Assembly (NCBI RefSeq): GCF_002282895.1
Contig: NZ_NRRB01000001.1
Location: 124,001 to 188,000 of the forward strand
DNA length: 64,000 bases
Direction: 5' to 3'
DNA from: Paraferrimonas haliotis
Lineage (GTDB): Bacteria > Pseudomonadota > Gammaproteobacteria > Enterobacterales > Shewanellaceae
The notes beneath the pieces were generated by a model that was given only the letters and a program-made list of their open reading frames with translations, searched no databases and was not told the origin of the DNA. Made by a program: the position numbers and the translations under genes. Positions 24,947 through 35,878 of this stretch are shown here, piece by piece; the stretch's first letter is position 1; each line of letters starts with the position of its first letter.

Positions 24947-26815
24947 ATGAAACGCAATGCCTTATTATTGAGTCTGGCCATGCTGGCTGGACTTGGCTCC
25001 TGTAAAAGCCCTGACCCTCAGCCAGCGGCCACGGCAGCCTCACCGCAAAAAGTGGTGGTCTATCAAATGTTCACTCGTTTGTTTGGCAACAAGAACACCA
25101 CCAATGAGCCTTGGGGTACCCTTGAGCAAAACGGTGTTGGCAAGTTTAACGACATTAACGACGATGCGCTTAACGGCATTAAAGAATTGGGCGTGAGCCA
25201 CATTTGGTATACCGGCGTGTTGCATCATGCACTGGTGGCTGACTACAGCGAATACGGCATCAGCAATGACGATCCCGACGTTATTAAAGGGCGTGCCGGC
25301 TCACCTTATGCGGTTAAAGATTACTACAGTGTTAATCCCGATTTAGCCGTTGATCCCAGCCAACGCATGCAAGAGTTTAAAGCTTTGGTTGAGCGCACCC
25401 ACCGCCACGGCATGAAAGTGCTGATAGACATTGTGCCCAACCACATTGCCCGAAATTATCAATCGTTAGGTAAGCCTGCAGGGGTTAAAGACTTTGGTGC
25501 AAACGATGATGTTACGGTCGAGTATGCTCGCGACAATAACTTCTACTACGTGGTGGGCCAAGATTTTGAAGTGCCGGATTGGCAAGATGATTATCAAGTG
25601 CTCGGGGGCGAGCAGCACCCGCAGGTGGACCACCAGTTTGATGAAAGCCCAGCTAAGTGGACCGGCAATGGTGCTCGCAGCGCGAAACCAAGCATGCTCG
25701 ACTGGTATGAGACGGTTAAGGTTAACTACGGCGTCAACCCCGACGGCGGTTTTGATTTTCCGACGCTGCCATTGGGATACGCCAAAAAAGACGTACAACA
25801 GCATTATGAGTTTTGGCAAGGCAAAGACGTGCCAGACTCTTGGGTTAAGTTTAAAGACATTGTTAGCTTTTGGCTCGAATTCGGAGTGGATGGCTTTCGA
25901 TACGACATGGCGGAAATGGTTCCGGTGGAGTTTTGGAGCTATTTAAACAGCCACATTAAGCATCGCAATCCGCAGGCCTTTTTGCTGGCAGAGGTGTACC
26001 AACCGAGCTTGTATCGTGACTACTTGCATAAAGGTAAGATGGATTACTTGTACGATAAGGTGGAATTGTACGACACCCTTAAGCACATCATTCGTGGTCA
26101 GCAACAAACCGCTGCACTGGTGGCCATTCAAAAAGGCAAGCAAGACATTGAACACAACATGTTGCATTTTTTGGAAAATCACGATGAACAGCGCATCGCC
26201 ACCCCAGATTTTGCCACCGAGCCTGAACATGGCCTGCCAGCCATGGTGGTGTCCGCCACCTTAAGCACCTCGCCTACTATGTTGTATTTCGGTCAAGATG
26301 TGGGGGAGCGAGCCGAGCACGATGCCGGTTTTGGTAAAGCCAGCCGCACCACCATTTTCGACTACTGGGGCGTAAGCGCACATCAACGCTGGATGAACGA
26401 CGGCCGTTTCGATGGCGGCCAACTGACAGAGCGCGAGCAAGCGCTGCGGGATTACTACGTGCGCCTGATGCAATTTACCCGCAACAGCTCGGCGTTAATG
26501 GGGCAATATGCCGAGCTGCATACGGTGAACAGTCGTAACAGCAACTATCATCAGCGCCTGTTTAGTTTTGCGCGCTGGAGTAGCGATGAGCAGTTGCTAA
26601 TTATCGCTAACTTCGAACAGCGAGCCGTGACGGATTTACCTTTTATTGTACCGCCATCGCAAGTGGCTAATTTTGAGCTTAGCGACGGTCGCTATCGGCT
26701 GATAGACCAACTTGATGAGAGTGAGCATTGGTTAACCGTGAGCAATGGTAAGGGGTCGTTACCTTTATCGCTGCAACCCATGCAATCTCGCATTCTTCAA
26801 ATTCAACCTCAGTAA
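24947..26815 (+). CDS. GH13 alpha-amylase-family lipoprotein
   Basis: 622 residues. Lipobox LGSC with Cys19; Lys at +2. GH13 catalytic set: DIVPNH (region I), Asp320 in GFRYDMAEM, Glu349 in LLAEVY, Asp413 in ENHDEQ. An alpha-amylase-family hydrolase trimming starch or maltodextrins at the periplasmic or outer-membrane face. It carries long inserts (about 170-280) before the nucleophile compared with small amylases. First gene of a four-gene rightward operon; the next gene starts 10 bp after its stop. Confidence 0.9.
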   Translation: MKRNALLLSLAMLAGLGSCKSPDPQPAATAASPQKVVVYQMFTRLFGNKNTTNEPWGTLEQNGVGKFNDINDDALNGIKELGVSHIWYTGVLHHALVADYSEYGISNDDPDVIKGRAGSPYAVKDYYSVNPDLAVDPSQRMQEFKALVERTHRHGMKVLIDIVPNHIARNYQSLGKPAGVKDFGANDDVTVEYARDNNFYYVVGQDFEVPDWQDDYQVLGGEQHPQVDHQFDESPAKWTGNGARSAKPSMLDWYETVKVNYGVNPDGGFDFPTLPLGYAKKDVQQHYEFWQGKDVPDSWVKFKDIVSFWLEFGVDGFRYDMAEMVPVEFWSYLNSHIKHRNPQAFLLAEVYQPSLYRDYLHKGKMDYLYDKVELYDTLKHIIRGQQQTAALVAIQKGKQDIEHNMLHFLENHDEQRIATPDFATEPEHGLPAMVVSATLSTSPTMLYFGQDVGERAEHDAGFGKASRTTIFDYWGVSAHQRWMNDGRFDGGQLTEREQALRDYYVRLMQFTRNSSALMGQYAELHTVNSRNSNYHQRLFSFARWSSDEQLLIIANFEQRAVTDLPFIVPPSQVANFELSDGRYRLIDQLDESEHWLTVSNGKGSLPLSLQPMQSRILQIQPQ

Positions 26816-26825
26816 GGAAGCCGCC

Positions 26826-29183
26826 ATGCGCCAGTGGATTTTTGCATTCGTTTGTTTAGTAGGCAGCGGCTCTGCACTTGCGACACAGGTTGTAAGCCAC
26901 AAACTGGTAGATGAGCAATTGCTCATTGAAACCGACAATGGCCCAGTATTGGTCAGTGGATACGGCAATGGAGCGATGGCTGTTCATTATCAACCTAAAG
27001 GGGTTAAACAACTGCCATCCTTTGCCATTGATGAGCAGGCGCCCATTGTGCAGGGTGAATTAAGCGATGATGGCGACGTGCTTCATTACCGACTTGCCGA
27101 AATTCGCGCTGAAATTCAAAAGTCGCCGTTGCAGTTTCGCTTTTATCAAAACGACAAGCTGTTAGTCGCAGAAGAAGCCGGTTTGGTGTCTCACGATTCG
27201 GTGCGGGGTTTTCGATTCGCTCTTAATGATGAAGAAAAGCTCATTGGCGGTGGTCAGCGAGTGGTTGGCATGGACCGTCGAGGCATGCGCCTACCGCTTT
27301 ATAACAAAGCGTCTTACGGCTACACCACTCATGCGGAACAAATGTATTTTGGTCTGTCAGCGGTAATGTCCACCAATAAGTACGCCTTGGTGTTTGATAA
27401 CTCCGCCAGTGGCTGGATGGATTTGGGTAAAACCGAAGCCAACATTTTGCAATTTGAAGCCAAAGGCGGGCGTACCGCTTATTTGGTCGCTGCGGGGCAT
27501 AACTACCCCAGCTTAATTGAAAACCTCACCGAGGCCACCGGTCGCCAACCTTTGCCACCACGCTGGGCGCTGGGCAACTACGCTTCTCGTTTCGGTTATC
27601 GCAGCGAACAGCAAGCCCGTGAAACCGTTGCCAAGTTCATTGAAGAAGACTTCCCGTTAGATGCCATTGTGCTGGATTTGTATTGGTTTGGTGCAGATAT
27701 TAAAGGGCACATGGGCAACCTCGCCTGGGATCGCAAAGCGTGGCCGAATCCGCGCAAAATGATAAGAGACTTTAGTGACCTTGGCATTAATACCGTGCTG
27801 ATTACTGAGCCGTTTGTGCTCACCAGCTCCAAGCGTTGGCAGCAAGCGGTAGACGCTAAAGCGTTGGCGCACGACTTTGCTGGAAAGCCTAAAACCTTCG
27901 ATTTCTATTTTGGTAACACCGGCTTAATCGATGTCTTCAGCCAGTCTGGGCAAGAGTGGTTTTGGGGAATCTATCAGGAGCTCTTGAAAGACGGTGTGGC
28001 CGGCTGGTGGGGTGACTTAGGGGAGCCTGAAGTGCATCCGCACGATGCTATTCACGCTCTTGGCAGCGCCGATGAAATCCACAATGCCTACGGCCACCAA
28101 TGGGCCAAATTGGTGTTTGAAGGCTTGCAACAAGCGCAACCGGACAAACGGCCAATGATCATGATGCGCTCTGGCTTTATTGGCTCTCAGCGCTACGGCA
28201 TGATCCCTTGGACCGGCGATGTCAGCCGCAGTTGGGATGGCTTAAAACCGCAAGTAGAATTGGCTTTGCAAATGGGGCTGTTGGGCTTGGGCTATACACA
28301 CAGCGACCTCGGTGGCTTTGCCGGTGGCGAACAATTCGACGCTGAAATGTACACCCGCTGGATGCAATACGGCGTGTTTCAGCCGGTTTATCGCCCACAC
28401 GCTCAAGACAACATCGCTCCAGAGCCGGTGTTTCACGATCAACAAACCAAAGACATTGTTCGTCGCTACGTCAATTTGCGTTACCAATTAATGCCTTATC
28501 TGTACACCTTAGCCTATGAAAACAGCACCTCGGGCATGCCGTTGATGCGCCCTTTGATGTTCAGCGATGAAACAGATTTAAGCTTAGTGGATAACAAAGA
28601 CGCCTATTTTTGGGGTGATGCATTTTTAGTGGCACCTGTGGTTGAAGCCGGCGCTAAATCGGTTGCCATCGATTTGCCAAAGGGGGTGTGGTTTGACTTT
28701 TTTACCAACGTACGCTTTAACGGCGGTCAAGCCATTGATATGCCGGTTAGCATTGACACCATTCCGGTATTGGTAAAGGCGGGCAGCTTTATTCCCATGG
28801 TGGCGGTGCAACACAACACCAAGGATTACACCAGCGCCAATTTAGAGCTGCACTATTACCACGACGACAGTGTCCGCAAAGCCTATGACTTCATGTATGA
28901 AGACGATGGCGTTAACCCTAAAGCCATCGCGCAGGGGCAATATCAGCTTTTAGAGTTTAAGGCGGATTATGCCCATCAGTTACTGACCTTACATTTGCAC
29001 CAAAATGGCGACTACATGGGCGCTCCAAAATCTCGCCAAGTCACGGTAACGATTCACAACTGGAACAAACAACAAGCTCAAGTGACCCTGTCTGGTAAAA
29101 CCTTAGACAGCCGCATTGAGCAAGGTAAGTTAATGTTCACTTTGCCTTGGAACCAGGCTGAGCAGGTCATTAGCATCCGCTAA
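26826..29183 (+). CDS. GH31 alpha-glucosidase, exported
   Basis: 785 residues from the ATG at 26826, preceded by AAGGAAG; the longer frame would overlap the amylase gene. Signal peptide ends GSALA, so it acts in the periplasm. GH31 marks: PPRWALGNYASRFGYRS, DLYWFGADIKGHMGNLAWD, nucleophile Asp about 397 in WWGDLGEPE, acid/base Asp about 465 in WTGDVSRSWDGL, and a C-terminal beta-sandwich. It would cut glucose from the non-reducing ends of imported maltodextrins (alpha-1,4 or alpha-1,6). Operon partner of the flanking amylase and permease. Confidence 0.92.
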   Translation: MRQWIFAFVCLVGSGSALATQVVSHKLVDEQLLIETDNGPVLVSGYGNGAMAVHYQPKGVKQLPSFAIDEQAPIVQGELSDDGDVLHYRLAEIRAEIQKSPLQFRFYQNDKLLVAEEAGLVSHDSVRGFRFALNDEEKLIGGGQRVVGMDRRGMRLPLYNKASYGYTTHAEQMYFGLSAVMSTNKYALVFDNSASGWMDLGKTEANILQFEAKGGRTAYLVAAGHNYPSLIENLTEATGRQPLPPRWALGNYASRFGYRSEQQARETVAKFIEEDFPLDAIVLDLYWFGADIKGHMGNLAWDRKAWPNPRKMIRDFSDLGINTVLITEPFVLTSSKRWQQAVDAKALAHDFAGKPKTFDFYFGNTGLIDVFSQSGQEWFWGIYQELLKDGVAGWWGDLGEPEVHPHDAIHALGSADEIHNAYGHQWAKLVFEGLQQAQPDKRPMIMMRSGFIGSQRYGMIPWTGDVSRSWDGLKPQVELALQMGLLGLGYTHSDLGGFAGGEQFDAEMYTRWMQYGVFQPVYRPHAQDNIAPEPVFHDQQTKDIVRRYVNLRYQLMPYLYTLAYENSTSGMPLMRPLMFSDETDLSLVDNKDAYFWGDAFLVAPVVEAGAKSVAIDLPKGVWFDFFTNVRFNGGQAIDMPVSIDTIPVLVKAGSFIPMVAVQHNTKDYTSANLELHYYHDDSVRKAYDFMYEDDGVNPKAIAQGQYQLLEFKADYAHQLLTLHLHQNGDYMGAPKSRQVTVTIHNWNKQQAQVTLSGKTLDSRIEQGKLMFTLPWNQAEQVISIR

Positions 29184-29210
29184 CTAATAACAACGAGAAG
29201 AGGACGCTCC

Positions 29211-30707
29211 ATGGTTAACGAAAAACCCAATTTAAGTTTTTGGCAAATATGGAATATGTGCTTTGGCTTTTTAGGCATTCAATTTGGGTTTGCTCTGCAA
29301 AACGCCAACGTCAGTCGTATTTTCCAAACCTTGGGCGCCGATATGGAGACCATTCCCTTGCTGTGGATAGCGGGGCCGGTGACTGGCTTGTTGGTGCAGC
29401 CGATTGTGGGATACTTCAGCGACCGCACTTGGAATCGCTTAGGTAGACGTCGTCCTTATTTTCTTTACGGCGCCTTGTTTACCAGTTTAGCGCTGGTGGC
29501 CATGCCAAACTCCAGTGCTCTGTGGATGGCGGCGGGTATGCTTTGGATTATGGATGCCGCCATTAACGTGTCGATGGAACCGTTTCGAGCCTTTGTTGGC
29601 GATAATTTACCGAAACGCCAGCAGCCCAAAGGTTATGCCATGCAAAGCTTCTTCATTGGCGTAGGTGCGGTGATAGCTTCTATGTTGCCGTTTCTGTTGG
29701 CAGGCATGGGTGTCAGTAACGAAGCTGGCCCTGGAGAGATACCCGATACCGTTAAATATTCCTTCTATTTTGGTGCGGTGGTGCTGTTTGTGGCGGTGGG
29801 GTGGACTGTGGTATCCACCAAAGAATACTCCCCAGAGCAGTTGGCTTCATTTGAAGAGCAGCAACAGCATAGGCAGGAATCTGCGCAGCAACGTTCTGCC
29901 GATGCATACAACAAAGGCGCTTTATTTTGGTTATTGCCGGGCGTTATGGGTGCGGCATTGGTTTATTTCATGGGCCTTGATAAGCAGCTCTACATTCTGT
30001 CGATTGGGGTCGCGCTATTTGGTCTAGCTCAGTTCTACGTAGGCATGCGTCGCCAAGGGAATGGCCAAGGTAATGGTTTCGATACGGTAATGGACGACTT
30101 ATTCAACATGCCAACCGTAATGAAACAACTGGCCGTTGTGCAATTTTTCTCATGGTTTGCCTTGTTTGCGATGTGGATCTATACCACTGCAGCGGTCACT
30201 CAGGTGCATTTCGGCTCTTCCGATCCCACCTCCGCGGCCTACAACGAAGGGGCGAACTGGGTTGGGGTGTTGTTTGCTGCATACAACGGCTTTGCCGCCA
30301 TCGCCGCTTTAGTTATTCCAGCCATGGTGAGTCGATTCGGTTTACGCAAGGCGCACCTTGCCAACCTCTTGATGGGTGCTGCGGGTTTGGCTTCCTTCCT
30401 CATTATTCGCGACCCTAACTATTTGCTGGTGGCTATGGTGGGCGTAGGCTTTGCGTGGGCCTCTATTTTGTCACTGCCCTACGCCATGTTAGCCGGTTGC
30501 TTGCCGGCTAAGAAAATGGGGGTGTACATGGGTATATTTAATTTCTTCATTGTCATACCTCAGTTGTTAGCGGCCACCTTGTTAGGACTCATTTTAAAGT
30601 ACCTATTCGCTGCAGAGCCGGTTTACGCCTTATTAATTGGCGCGCTCAGCCTGGCCATCGCCGGAGCGTTCGCGTTGCGAGTATCAATACAACCGACTCA
30701 ACAATAA
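29211..30707 (+). CDS. MFS sugar permease (GPH/SLC45-like, MalT-type)
   Basis: 498 residues with 12 predicted membrane helices. Opens with [35 protein letters not shown] and has [20 protein letters not shown] in the first cytoplasmic loop, the hallmark of sucrose/maltose-type H+ symporters. A charged loop (about 210-240) divides the halves. Expected to carry maltose and short maltodextrins across the inner membrane for the cytoplasmic GH13 enzyme. AGAGGA lies before the ATG. Confidence 0.9.
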   Translation: MVNEKPNLSFWQIWNMCFGFLGIQFGFALQNANVSRIFQTLGADMETIPLLWIAGPVTGLLVQPIVGYFSDRTWNRLGRRRPYFLYGALFTSLALVAMPNSSALWMAAGMLWIMDAAINVSMEPFRAFVGDNLPKRQQPKGYAMQSFFIGVGAVIASMLPFLLAGMGVSNEAGPGEIPDTVKYSFYFGAVVLFVAVGWTVVSTKEYSPEQLASFEEQQQHRQESAQQRSADAYNKGALFWLLPGVMGAALVYFMGLDKQLYILSIGVALFGLAQFYVGMRRQGNGQGNGFDTVMDDLFNMPTVMKQLAVVQFFSWFALFAMWIYTTAAVTQVHFGSSDPTSAAYNEGANWVGVLFAAYNGFAAIAALVIPAMVSRFGLRKAHLANLLMGAAGLASFLIIRDPNYLLVAMVGVGFAWASILSLPYAMLAGCLPAKKMGVYMGIFNFFIVIPQLLAATLLGLILKYLFAAEPVYALLIGALSLAIAGAFALRVSIQPTQQ

Positions 30708-30719
30708 GGGAAAACCGTC

Positions 30720-32366
30720 ATGTTAAAACCCACGATTACGTTAATCGCCTTAAGTTTATCACTGGCGGCCTGCTCTAATGCCAGTGCACCCGCTAAACCA
30801 CTGACTAAGCTTTCCGGTACTGACCACCCCTTTGCCAGCGAGTCGGTTTATTTTGTGTTGACCGATCGCTTCGTAGACGGCGATAAAACCAATAACTATG
30901 AATCCGATTCTGGCTGGAATCTGCCGCTGGTTTGGGACAACGGTGATGAGGGTAATGTGGGCTTTATGGGGGGAGACTTTAAAGGACTGCTTAACAATGC
31001 CGATTACATTAAAGACATGGGGTTTAGCGCTATTTGGATGACCCCCATTGTGCAAAATCCGGCGGATGCGTTTAATGGTGGCAAGCGAATTCAGGCCCAT
31101 GGCTTTGCTATGGATAAAGGCAAGGCCGCTTATCACGGCTATTGGGGAGTCAATTTTTATAAGTTAGATAAGCATTTGCCCTCGGCCGATTTGGACTATG
31201 CCCAATTGAATCAGGCCCTTTCTGAAAAAGGACTGAAAACGGTATTAGATGTGGTTATTAACCATGGCTCCCCTGCCTATACCATGGAGACCGTGTTGCC
31301 TGATTATGGCAAATTGTATGACAAAGACGGCAGCTTAGTGGCGGATCATATGAACCTTGCACCGGCGCAATTGGATCCCGACAACGAACCACTGCACCGT
31401 TTTTTCAATCAGCAGCCCGATTTAGCAGAGCTTGCGGACATGAATGTATCCAATCCTGAGGTGATGGACTACTTCGTTAACGCTTATCTGCAATGGCTCG
31501 ACCAAGGAGCGGGTGCTTTTCGGATTGATACGGTTAAACACGTGCCCACCGAAGCTTGGGGTGAGTTTAGTCAGCGCATCCGTGCTAAATACCCGCAATT
31601 GTTCATGTTTGGCGAAGTGTATTCGTTTGATGCAGAGGAAATTGCCCAGTATACCCACCCGGACAACGGCGGCATGAGTGTACTTGATTTTCCAATGAAG
31701 CAAGCGCTGGGGGAGATGTTTGAACAGAACAAAGGGTTCGAAACACTATTGCCGACATTGCATTTAAAGGACGGTCCCTATGCCAATCCCTATGAATTGA
31801 CCATCTTTTACGATAACCACGATATGCCGCGTATGAACGCCGACGATAACGGCTTTATTAACGCCCACAATTGGTTGTTCACCGCCCGCGGCATTCCGGT
31901 TATTTACTATGGCTCTGAAATCGGCTTTGAGCGGGGAAAGGCGGAGCACAAAGGCAATCGTAATTACTTCGGTCAAGAGCGTATCGAACAGGCTAAGCAG
32001 CACCCGATTCGAGCCAAACTTGCGGACATCGCTATGGTGCGGGCGCAAAATGTAGCGCTGCAACGGGGACTGCAATTCAATCTTGAGTTTAAAGGGGATA
32101 GAGCCAGTTTTTATCGCGTTTATCAAGACGGTGAGCAAAGCCAAACCGCCTTAGTGCTGCTCAATAAAGGCGATAAAGCGCAGCGCTTTGAGATTAGCCA
32201 ATACTTGCAGGCGGGCACCTGGACTGACGCCCAAACCAAACAAACTCAAACGGTGGCGGCTAACCAAGCCTTGATCACTGAAGTAGCCCCTCATGCGGTT
32301 AAGGTGCTGGTAATGAGCGAGCCCGTAACCGATGCTGACTTTATTAGTGCGTTAACCCAGAACTAG
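30720..32366 (+). CDS. GH13 alpha-amylase-family lipoprotein (second)
   Basis: 548 residues. Lipobox LAAC with Cys18. Catalytic set: DVVINH (region I), Asp270 in AFRIDTVKH, Glu299 in FGEVY, Asp368 in YDNHDMPR. The opening VYFVLTDRFVDGD and GGDFKGL are typical of CGTase/maltogenic-type GH13 enzymes. Probably an envelope-bound amylase complementing the one at 24947. Last gene of the operon, 12 bp after the permease. Its stop overlaps the stop region of the converging LacI-family gene by 4 bp. Confidence 0.9.
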   Translation: MLKPTITLIALSLSLAACSNASAPAKPLTKLSGTDHPFASESVYFVLTDRFVDGDKTNNYESDSGWNLPLVWDNGDEGNVGFMGGDFKGLLNNADYIKDMGFSAIWMTPIVQNPADAFNGGKRIQAHGFAMDKGKAAYHGYWGVNFYKLDKHLPSADLDYAQLNQALSEKGLKTVLDVVINHGSPAYTMETVLPDYGKLYDKDGSLVADHMNLAPAQLDPDNEPLHRFFNQQPDLAELADMNVSNPEVMDYFVNAYLQWLDQGAGAFRIDTVKHVPTEAWGEFSQRIRAKYPQLFMFGEVYSFDAEEIAQYTHPDNGGMSVLDFPMKQALGEMFEQNKGFETLLPTLHLKDGPYANPYELTIFYDNHDMPRMNADDNGFINAHNWLFTARGIPVIYYGSEIGFERGKAEHKGNRNYFGQERIEQAKQHPIRAKLADIAMVRAQNVALQRGLQFNLEFKGDRASFYRVYQDGEQSQTALVLLNKGDKAQRFEISQYLQAGTWTDAQTKQTQTVAANQALITEVAPHAVKVLVMSEPVTDADFISALTQN

Positions 32367-33373
32367 GTGCTGCTTCTAACTACTATGTTGGTGGCAATGG
32401 TAATGGACTCGACTGGCTCTTCTTTGATGAGGGAGAGCAGGGTGGTCACTAACACTTCACCAGCAAGCTTAGTATCTTGGCGAATGGTGGATAAGGCAGG
32501 CGAGGTGTAGCTGGCAATAGGAATGTCGTCAAAGCCTATAACGGCGATATCACCGGGAACCTTGAGGCCCGCTTCTTTAATGGCTTTAATGGCGCCAATG
32601 GCGATTAAATCGCTGGCGGCAAACAGCGCGGTGAACTCGGCGTCGCCTTGCAGTAATTGCTTGGTGCTTTGATAACCGGCATCTTCGGTGGTAATGGCAT
32701 CTTGTTGTAAAGCCGGCTCGACCGCTAATTGGTGTTCAAGCAGTGCCGAGACATAGCCTTGGTAACGGTCAAAAAATTCAGGGTAATGTTTGGAAGCATT
32801 GCCAACGAACGCTATGCGCTGATGACCGCGTTCAATAAGGTGAGAGGTGGCTTGATAACCGCCTAAACGATTATCACAGCTAATGGAAAGTCCGGTGTCT
32901 GATTCTGGTCCCCATCTTATAAAACGGGTGCCTTGCTGTTTTAGTTGAGCTAATTTTGGTTGCGATTCGATATCATCTCCGTAACCTAGAAGAATAATGC
33001 CATCGGCTTTGTGGCTGTCCTCGTAGTCAGCGTGCCAATCGTTGGACAGCTGCTGAAACGACACTAATAAGTCGTAACCTTGCTTAGCACAGGCTTGGGT
33101 TATGGACGCGAGCATGGCAAAGAAAAACGGGTTAATCAGTGAGTCGTCGGTGGTGGGATCTTCGAAAAATAATAAGGCCAAGGTGTGGCTTTGCTGAGAT
33201 CGCAAACTGCTGGCGTGCTTATCAACCTTATAGTTAAGTTGGTGAGCAATGGCTTTCACTTTGTCGATGGTTTCTTGTTTGACCAAGGGCGAATCGCGCA
33301 AGGCACGAGAGACCGTGGACTGAGAAACACCGGCAAGATGAGCGATATCAAATGAGGTGGCTTTGCCTTTCAT
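32363..33373 (-). CDS. LacI-family regulator, likely of the maltodextrin island
   Basis: 336 residues from the ATG at 33373, where the helix-turn-helix begins as usual (KATSFDIAHLAGVSQSTVSRALR); a longer frame to 33472 runs into the glucokinase region. Hinge KVDKHASSLRSQ, then a periplasmic-binding-like effector domain ending GEVLVTTLLSLI. Lies inside the island and is the best candidate to bind the three ATACGTAT palindromes; the effector would be maltose or a related sugar. This link is inference. No such palindrome lies before its own gene. Confidence 0.9.
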   Translation of the reverse strand: MKGKATSFDIAHLAGVSQSTVSRALRDSPLVKQETIDKVKAIAHQLNYKVDKHASSLRSQQSHTLALLFFEDPTTDDSLINPFFFAMLASITQACAKQGYDLLVSFQQLSNDWHADYEDSHKADGIILLGYGDDIESQPKLAQLKQQGTRFIRWGPESDTGLSISCDNRLGGYQATSHLIERGHQRIAFVGNASKHYPEFFDRYQGYVSALLEHQLAVEPALQQDAITTEDAGYQSTKQLLQGDAEFTALFAASDLIAIGAIKAIKEAGLKVPGDIAVIGFDDIPIASYTSPALSTIRQDTKLAGEVLVTTLLSLIKEEPVESITIATNIVVRSST

Positions 33374-33456
33374 AGGGGGTAACAGGCTCTTATTATTGTT
33401 CGTTGCTTCATCAATATAACAGATGAATTTAGTTGGCAAAACCAGAGAAACCAATA

Positions 33457-34425
33457 ATGACACAATACACAATTGTCGCAGATATAGGCGGTACTAACGC
33501 GCGATTTGCATTAGCTAGCCAAACCGAAGAAGGCGTGCACACCCAAGAAGTGCGCTTTTATCCGTCTAAGAATTACATCAGCCTAGAAGCGGTTGTGCGT
33601 GAGTACATGAGCAGTTTGCCCGAGGGAATCACACCCGACAGTGCCTGTTTAGCGGTGGCGGGTCCCATCGATAAATACTCGGTAACGGTAACCAATTTGG
33701 GTTGGCACAATAACGTTGATGAGCTTCGCCGCCATTTGCAACTCAAGCACCTAAAAGTCATTAACGATTTTGTCGCCTATGCTTATTCCATCCCTTTACT
33801 GCCGGAAAACCAATTGCAGTCGGTGAAACCGGGGGACGCTATGAAATGTTCACCACGGGTTGTGTTAGGGCCGGGCACGGGATTTGGGGTGGCTTCACTG
33901 GTGCCTATGAATGACCGCTGGCACGCCATTGCCTGTGAAGGAGGCCACATCAGCCTCGCCTCTACCAATGCGCGCCAAGCAGCGTTGGTGGAAATCTTAG
34001 CCAGACGTCATTCCCACGTGAGTGTTGAAACCATTTTATGTGGCCAAGGACTGGTTAACTTGTACAAAGCCATGGGCACCTTCTTAGACGCACCAACCCC
34101 CTTAACCACGCCTGCTGAAATTACCGCTGCGGCGGATGCTCGTAGCCCTCTTGCCTGGGAAACCTTAGATGAATTTTGCCGCTGGTTAGGCAGCGTTACT
34201 GCCGATATGGTATTGGTGCAGGGTGCACGGGGCGGCGCCTATTTAGGGGGCGGAATTTTACCGCGCATCTCCGAGTTTTTGCAGCACAGTGACTTTACCC
34301 GCGCTTTTGGTCAAAAAGGCAAAATGGCGGAGTATCTAGAGCCCATCCCCGTGTCTTTAGCGCTGAAAAGCGATACCGCATTGATGGGCGCGGCGGCTTG
34401 GTATTTTGATAACCGAGACAGCTAG
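33457..34425 (+). CDS. glk: glucokinase
   Basis: ATP-dependent phosphorylation of glucose to glucose 6-phosphate. 322 residues from the ATG at 33457, colinear with E. coli Glk (321). Phosphate-binding motif VADIGGTNARFAL, INDFVAYAYS with the catalytic Asp, VLGPGTGFGVASLV, the GEGG-like CEGGHISLA and GGGILPRISEFL. A TTG-started longer frame adds eight residues without a better site. It takes the glucose released by the island's alpha-glucosidases and is divergent from the LacI-family gene. Confidence 0.95.
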   Translation: MTQYTIVADIGGTNARFALASQTEEGVHTQEVRFYPSKNYISLEAVVREYMSSLPEGITPDSACLAVAGPIDKYSVTVTNLGWHNNVDELRRHLQLKHLKVINDFVAYAYSIPLLPENQLQSVKPGDAMKCSPRVVLGPGTGFGVASLVPMNDRWHAIACEGGHISLASTNARQAALVEILARRHSHVSVETILCGQGLVNLYKAMGTFLDAPTPLTTPAEITAAADARSPLAWETLDEFCRWLGSVTADMVLVQGARGGAYLGGGILPRISEFLQHSDFTRAFGQKGKMAEYLEPIPVSLALKSDTALMGAAAWYFDNRDS

Positions 34426-34450
34426 TTCTGCCTTTTTAACCTCCCCTAAA

Positions 34451-34485
34451 ACAACAATGCCCCATCGTTAGCGACGGGGCGTTGT
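34451..34485 (-). terminator. terminator of aroQ-accB-accC (leftward)
   Basis: Imperfect stem of CGACGGGGC with GCCCCATCG plus outer pairs, loop TTAG; on the minus strand followed by TTGTTGTTTTAG. It lies between the converging glk and accC ends. Confidence 0.65.
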
Positions 34486-34514
34486 ACTTCTACTCGATAA
34501 CAAAGGATTTAACG

Positions 34515-35861
34515 CTAGCCTTCCTGTTCGAGCTTCTTCTCTAAGTAATGGATGTTTGAGCCACCGTTTTGGAAGTTCTCATCGTCCATAATGCGCATTT
34601 GCAAGGCGGTGTTGGTTTTAATGCCATCAACCACGAGTTCCCGCAGCGCATTTTGCATGCGAGCAATGGCGATACCGCGGTTTTCACCGTAAGTGATAAG
34701 CTTACCGATCATTGAATCGTAGTAAGGCGGCACTCTATAGCCTGCATAGATGTGCGAATCCCAGCGGATACCCATTCCACCAGGCGGGTGGAAGCGAGTA
34801 ATTTCGCCTGGGCTTGGGATAAAGGTTTGCGCATCTTCGGCGTTAATTCGACATTCAATGGCGTGGCCACGAATAACAACATCGTCTTGAGTTAACGACA
34901 AAGGTTGGCCTGCGGCAACGCGCAATTGCTCCTTAATCAAATCCACACCAGTAACCATTTCGGTGACAGGGTGTTCTACTTGAATACGGGTGTTCATTTC
35001 AATGAAGTAGAACTCACCGTTTTCGTATAGGAACTCAAACGTACCGGCGCCACAGTAACCAATTTCCACACAAGCTCGGGCACAGCGCTCGCCAATGAAC
35101 TTACGCATTTCTTCGGTAATACCGGGTGCTGGCGCTTCTTCAACCACTTTTTGGTGGCGGCGTTGCATAGAGCAATCACGCTCACCTAAGTGAATGGCAT
35201 TGCCATGGCTGTCGGCCATTACCTGAATTTCTACGTGGCGAGGGTTTTCAAGGTATTTTTCCATGTAAACCGCTGGGTTGTTAAACGCCGCACCGGCTTC
35301 CGCTTTAGTAAGCTCAATGGAATCAATGAGCTCACCTTCGTTGCGTACAACTCGCATACCGCGACCGCCGCCACCGCCAGACGCTTTAATGATGACGGGA
35401 TAGCCAATGCGTCGAGCAAGGCGAATGTTGCGCTCGCTGTCTTCATTGAGCTCGCCATCTGAGCCGGGCACGGTAGGAACGCCAGCGCGTTTCATCGCTT
35501 CAATAGCCGATACTTTATCGCCCATTAAGCGAATGACATCCGCCGATGGGCCAATGAATATGTATCCGCTTTTAGCAACTTGCTCGGCAAAGTCGGCGCT
35601 TTCCGCTAAAAAGCCATAACCTGGGTGAATGGCAATGGCGTCACTAATTTCCGCTGCGGCGATCAGCGCCGGGATATTAAGGTAGCTTTCTAAGGCTGGT
35701 GCGTTGCCGATACAAACGGTTTCGTCAGCCAATAATACGTGCTTTAAGTCTTTGTCTGCCTTCGAGTGAACCGCAACGGTTTTGATGCCTAACTCTTTAC
35801 AGGCACGCAAAATCCGTAGCGCAATTTCGCCTCGGTTTGCTATGACTACTTTATCTAACAT
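34515..35861 (-). CDS. accC: acetyl-CoA carboxylase, biotin carboxylase subunit
   Basis: ATP-dependent carboxylation of the biotin on AccB, first step of fatty acid synthesis. 448 residues, the usual length. N-terminal [28 protein letters not shown]-grasp glycine loop [28 protein letters not shown], and the active-site Arg in [17 protein letters not shown]. 17 bp after accB; same operon. Confidence 0.98.
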   Translation of the reverse strand: MLDKVVIANRGEIALRILRACKELGIKTVAVHSKADKDLKHVLLADETVCIGNAPALESYLNIPALIAAAEISDAIAIHPGYGFLAESADFAEQVAKSGYIFIGPSADVIRLMGDKVSAIEAMKRAGVPTVPGSDGELNEDSERNIRLARRIGYPVIIKASGGGGGRGMRVVRNEGELIDSIELTKAEAGAAFNNPAVYMEKYLENPRHVEIQVMADSHGNAIHLGERDCSMQRRHQKVVEEAPAPGITEEMRKFIGERCARACVEIGYCGAGTFEFLYENGEFYFIEMNTRIQVEHPVTEMVTGVDLIKEQLRVAAGQPLSLTQDDVVIRGHAIECRINAEDAQTFIPSPGEITRFHPPGGMGIRWDSHIYAGYRVPPYYDSMIGKLITYGENRGIAIARMQNALRELVVDGIKTNTALQMRIMDDENFQNGGSNIHYLEKKLEQEG

Positions 35862-35878
35862 ATGGCTAGCCTTCTTAT

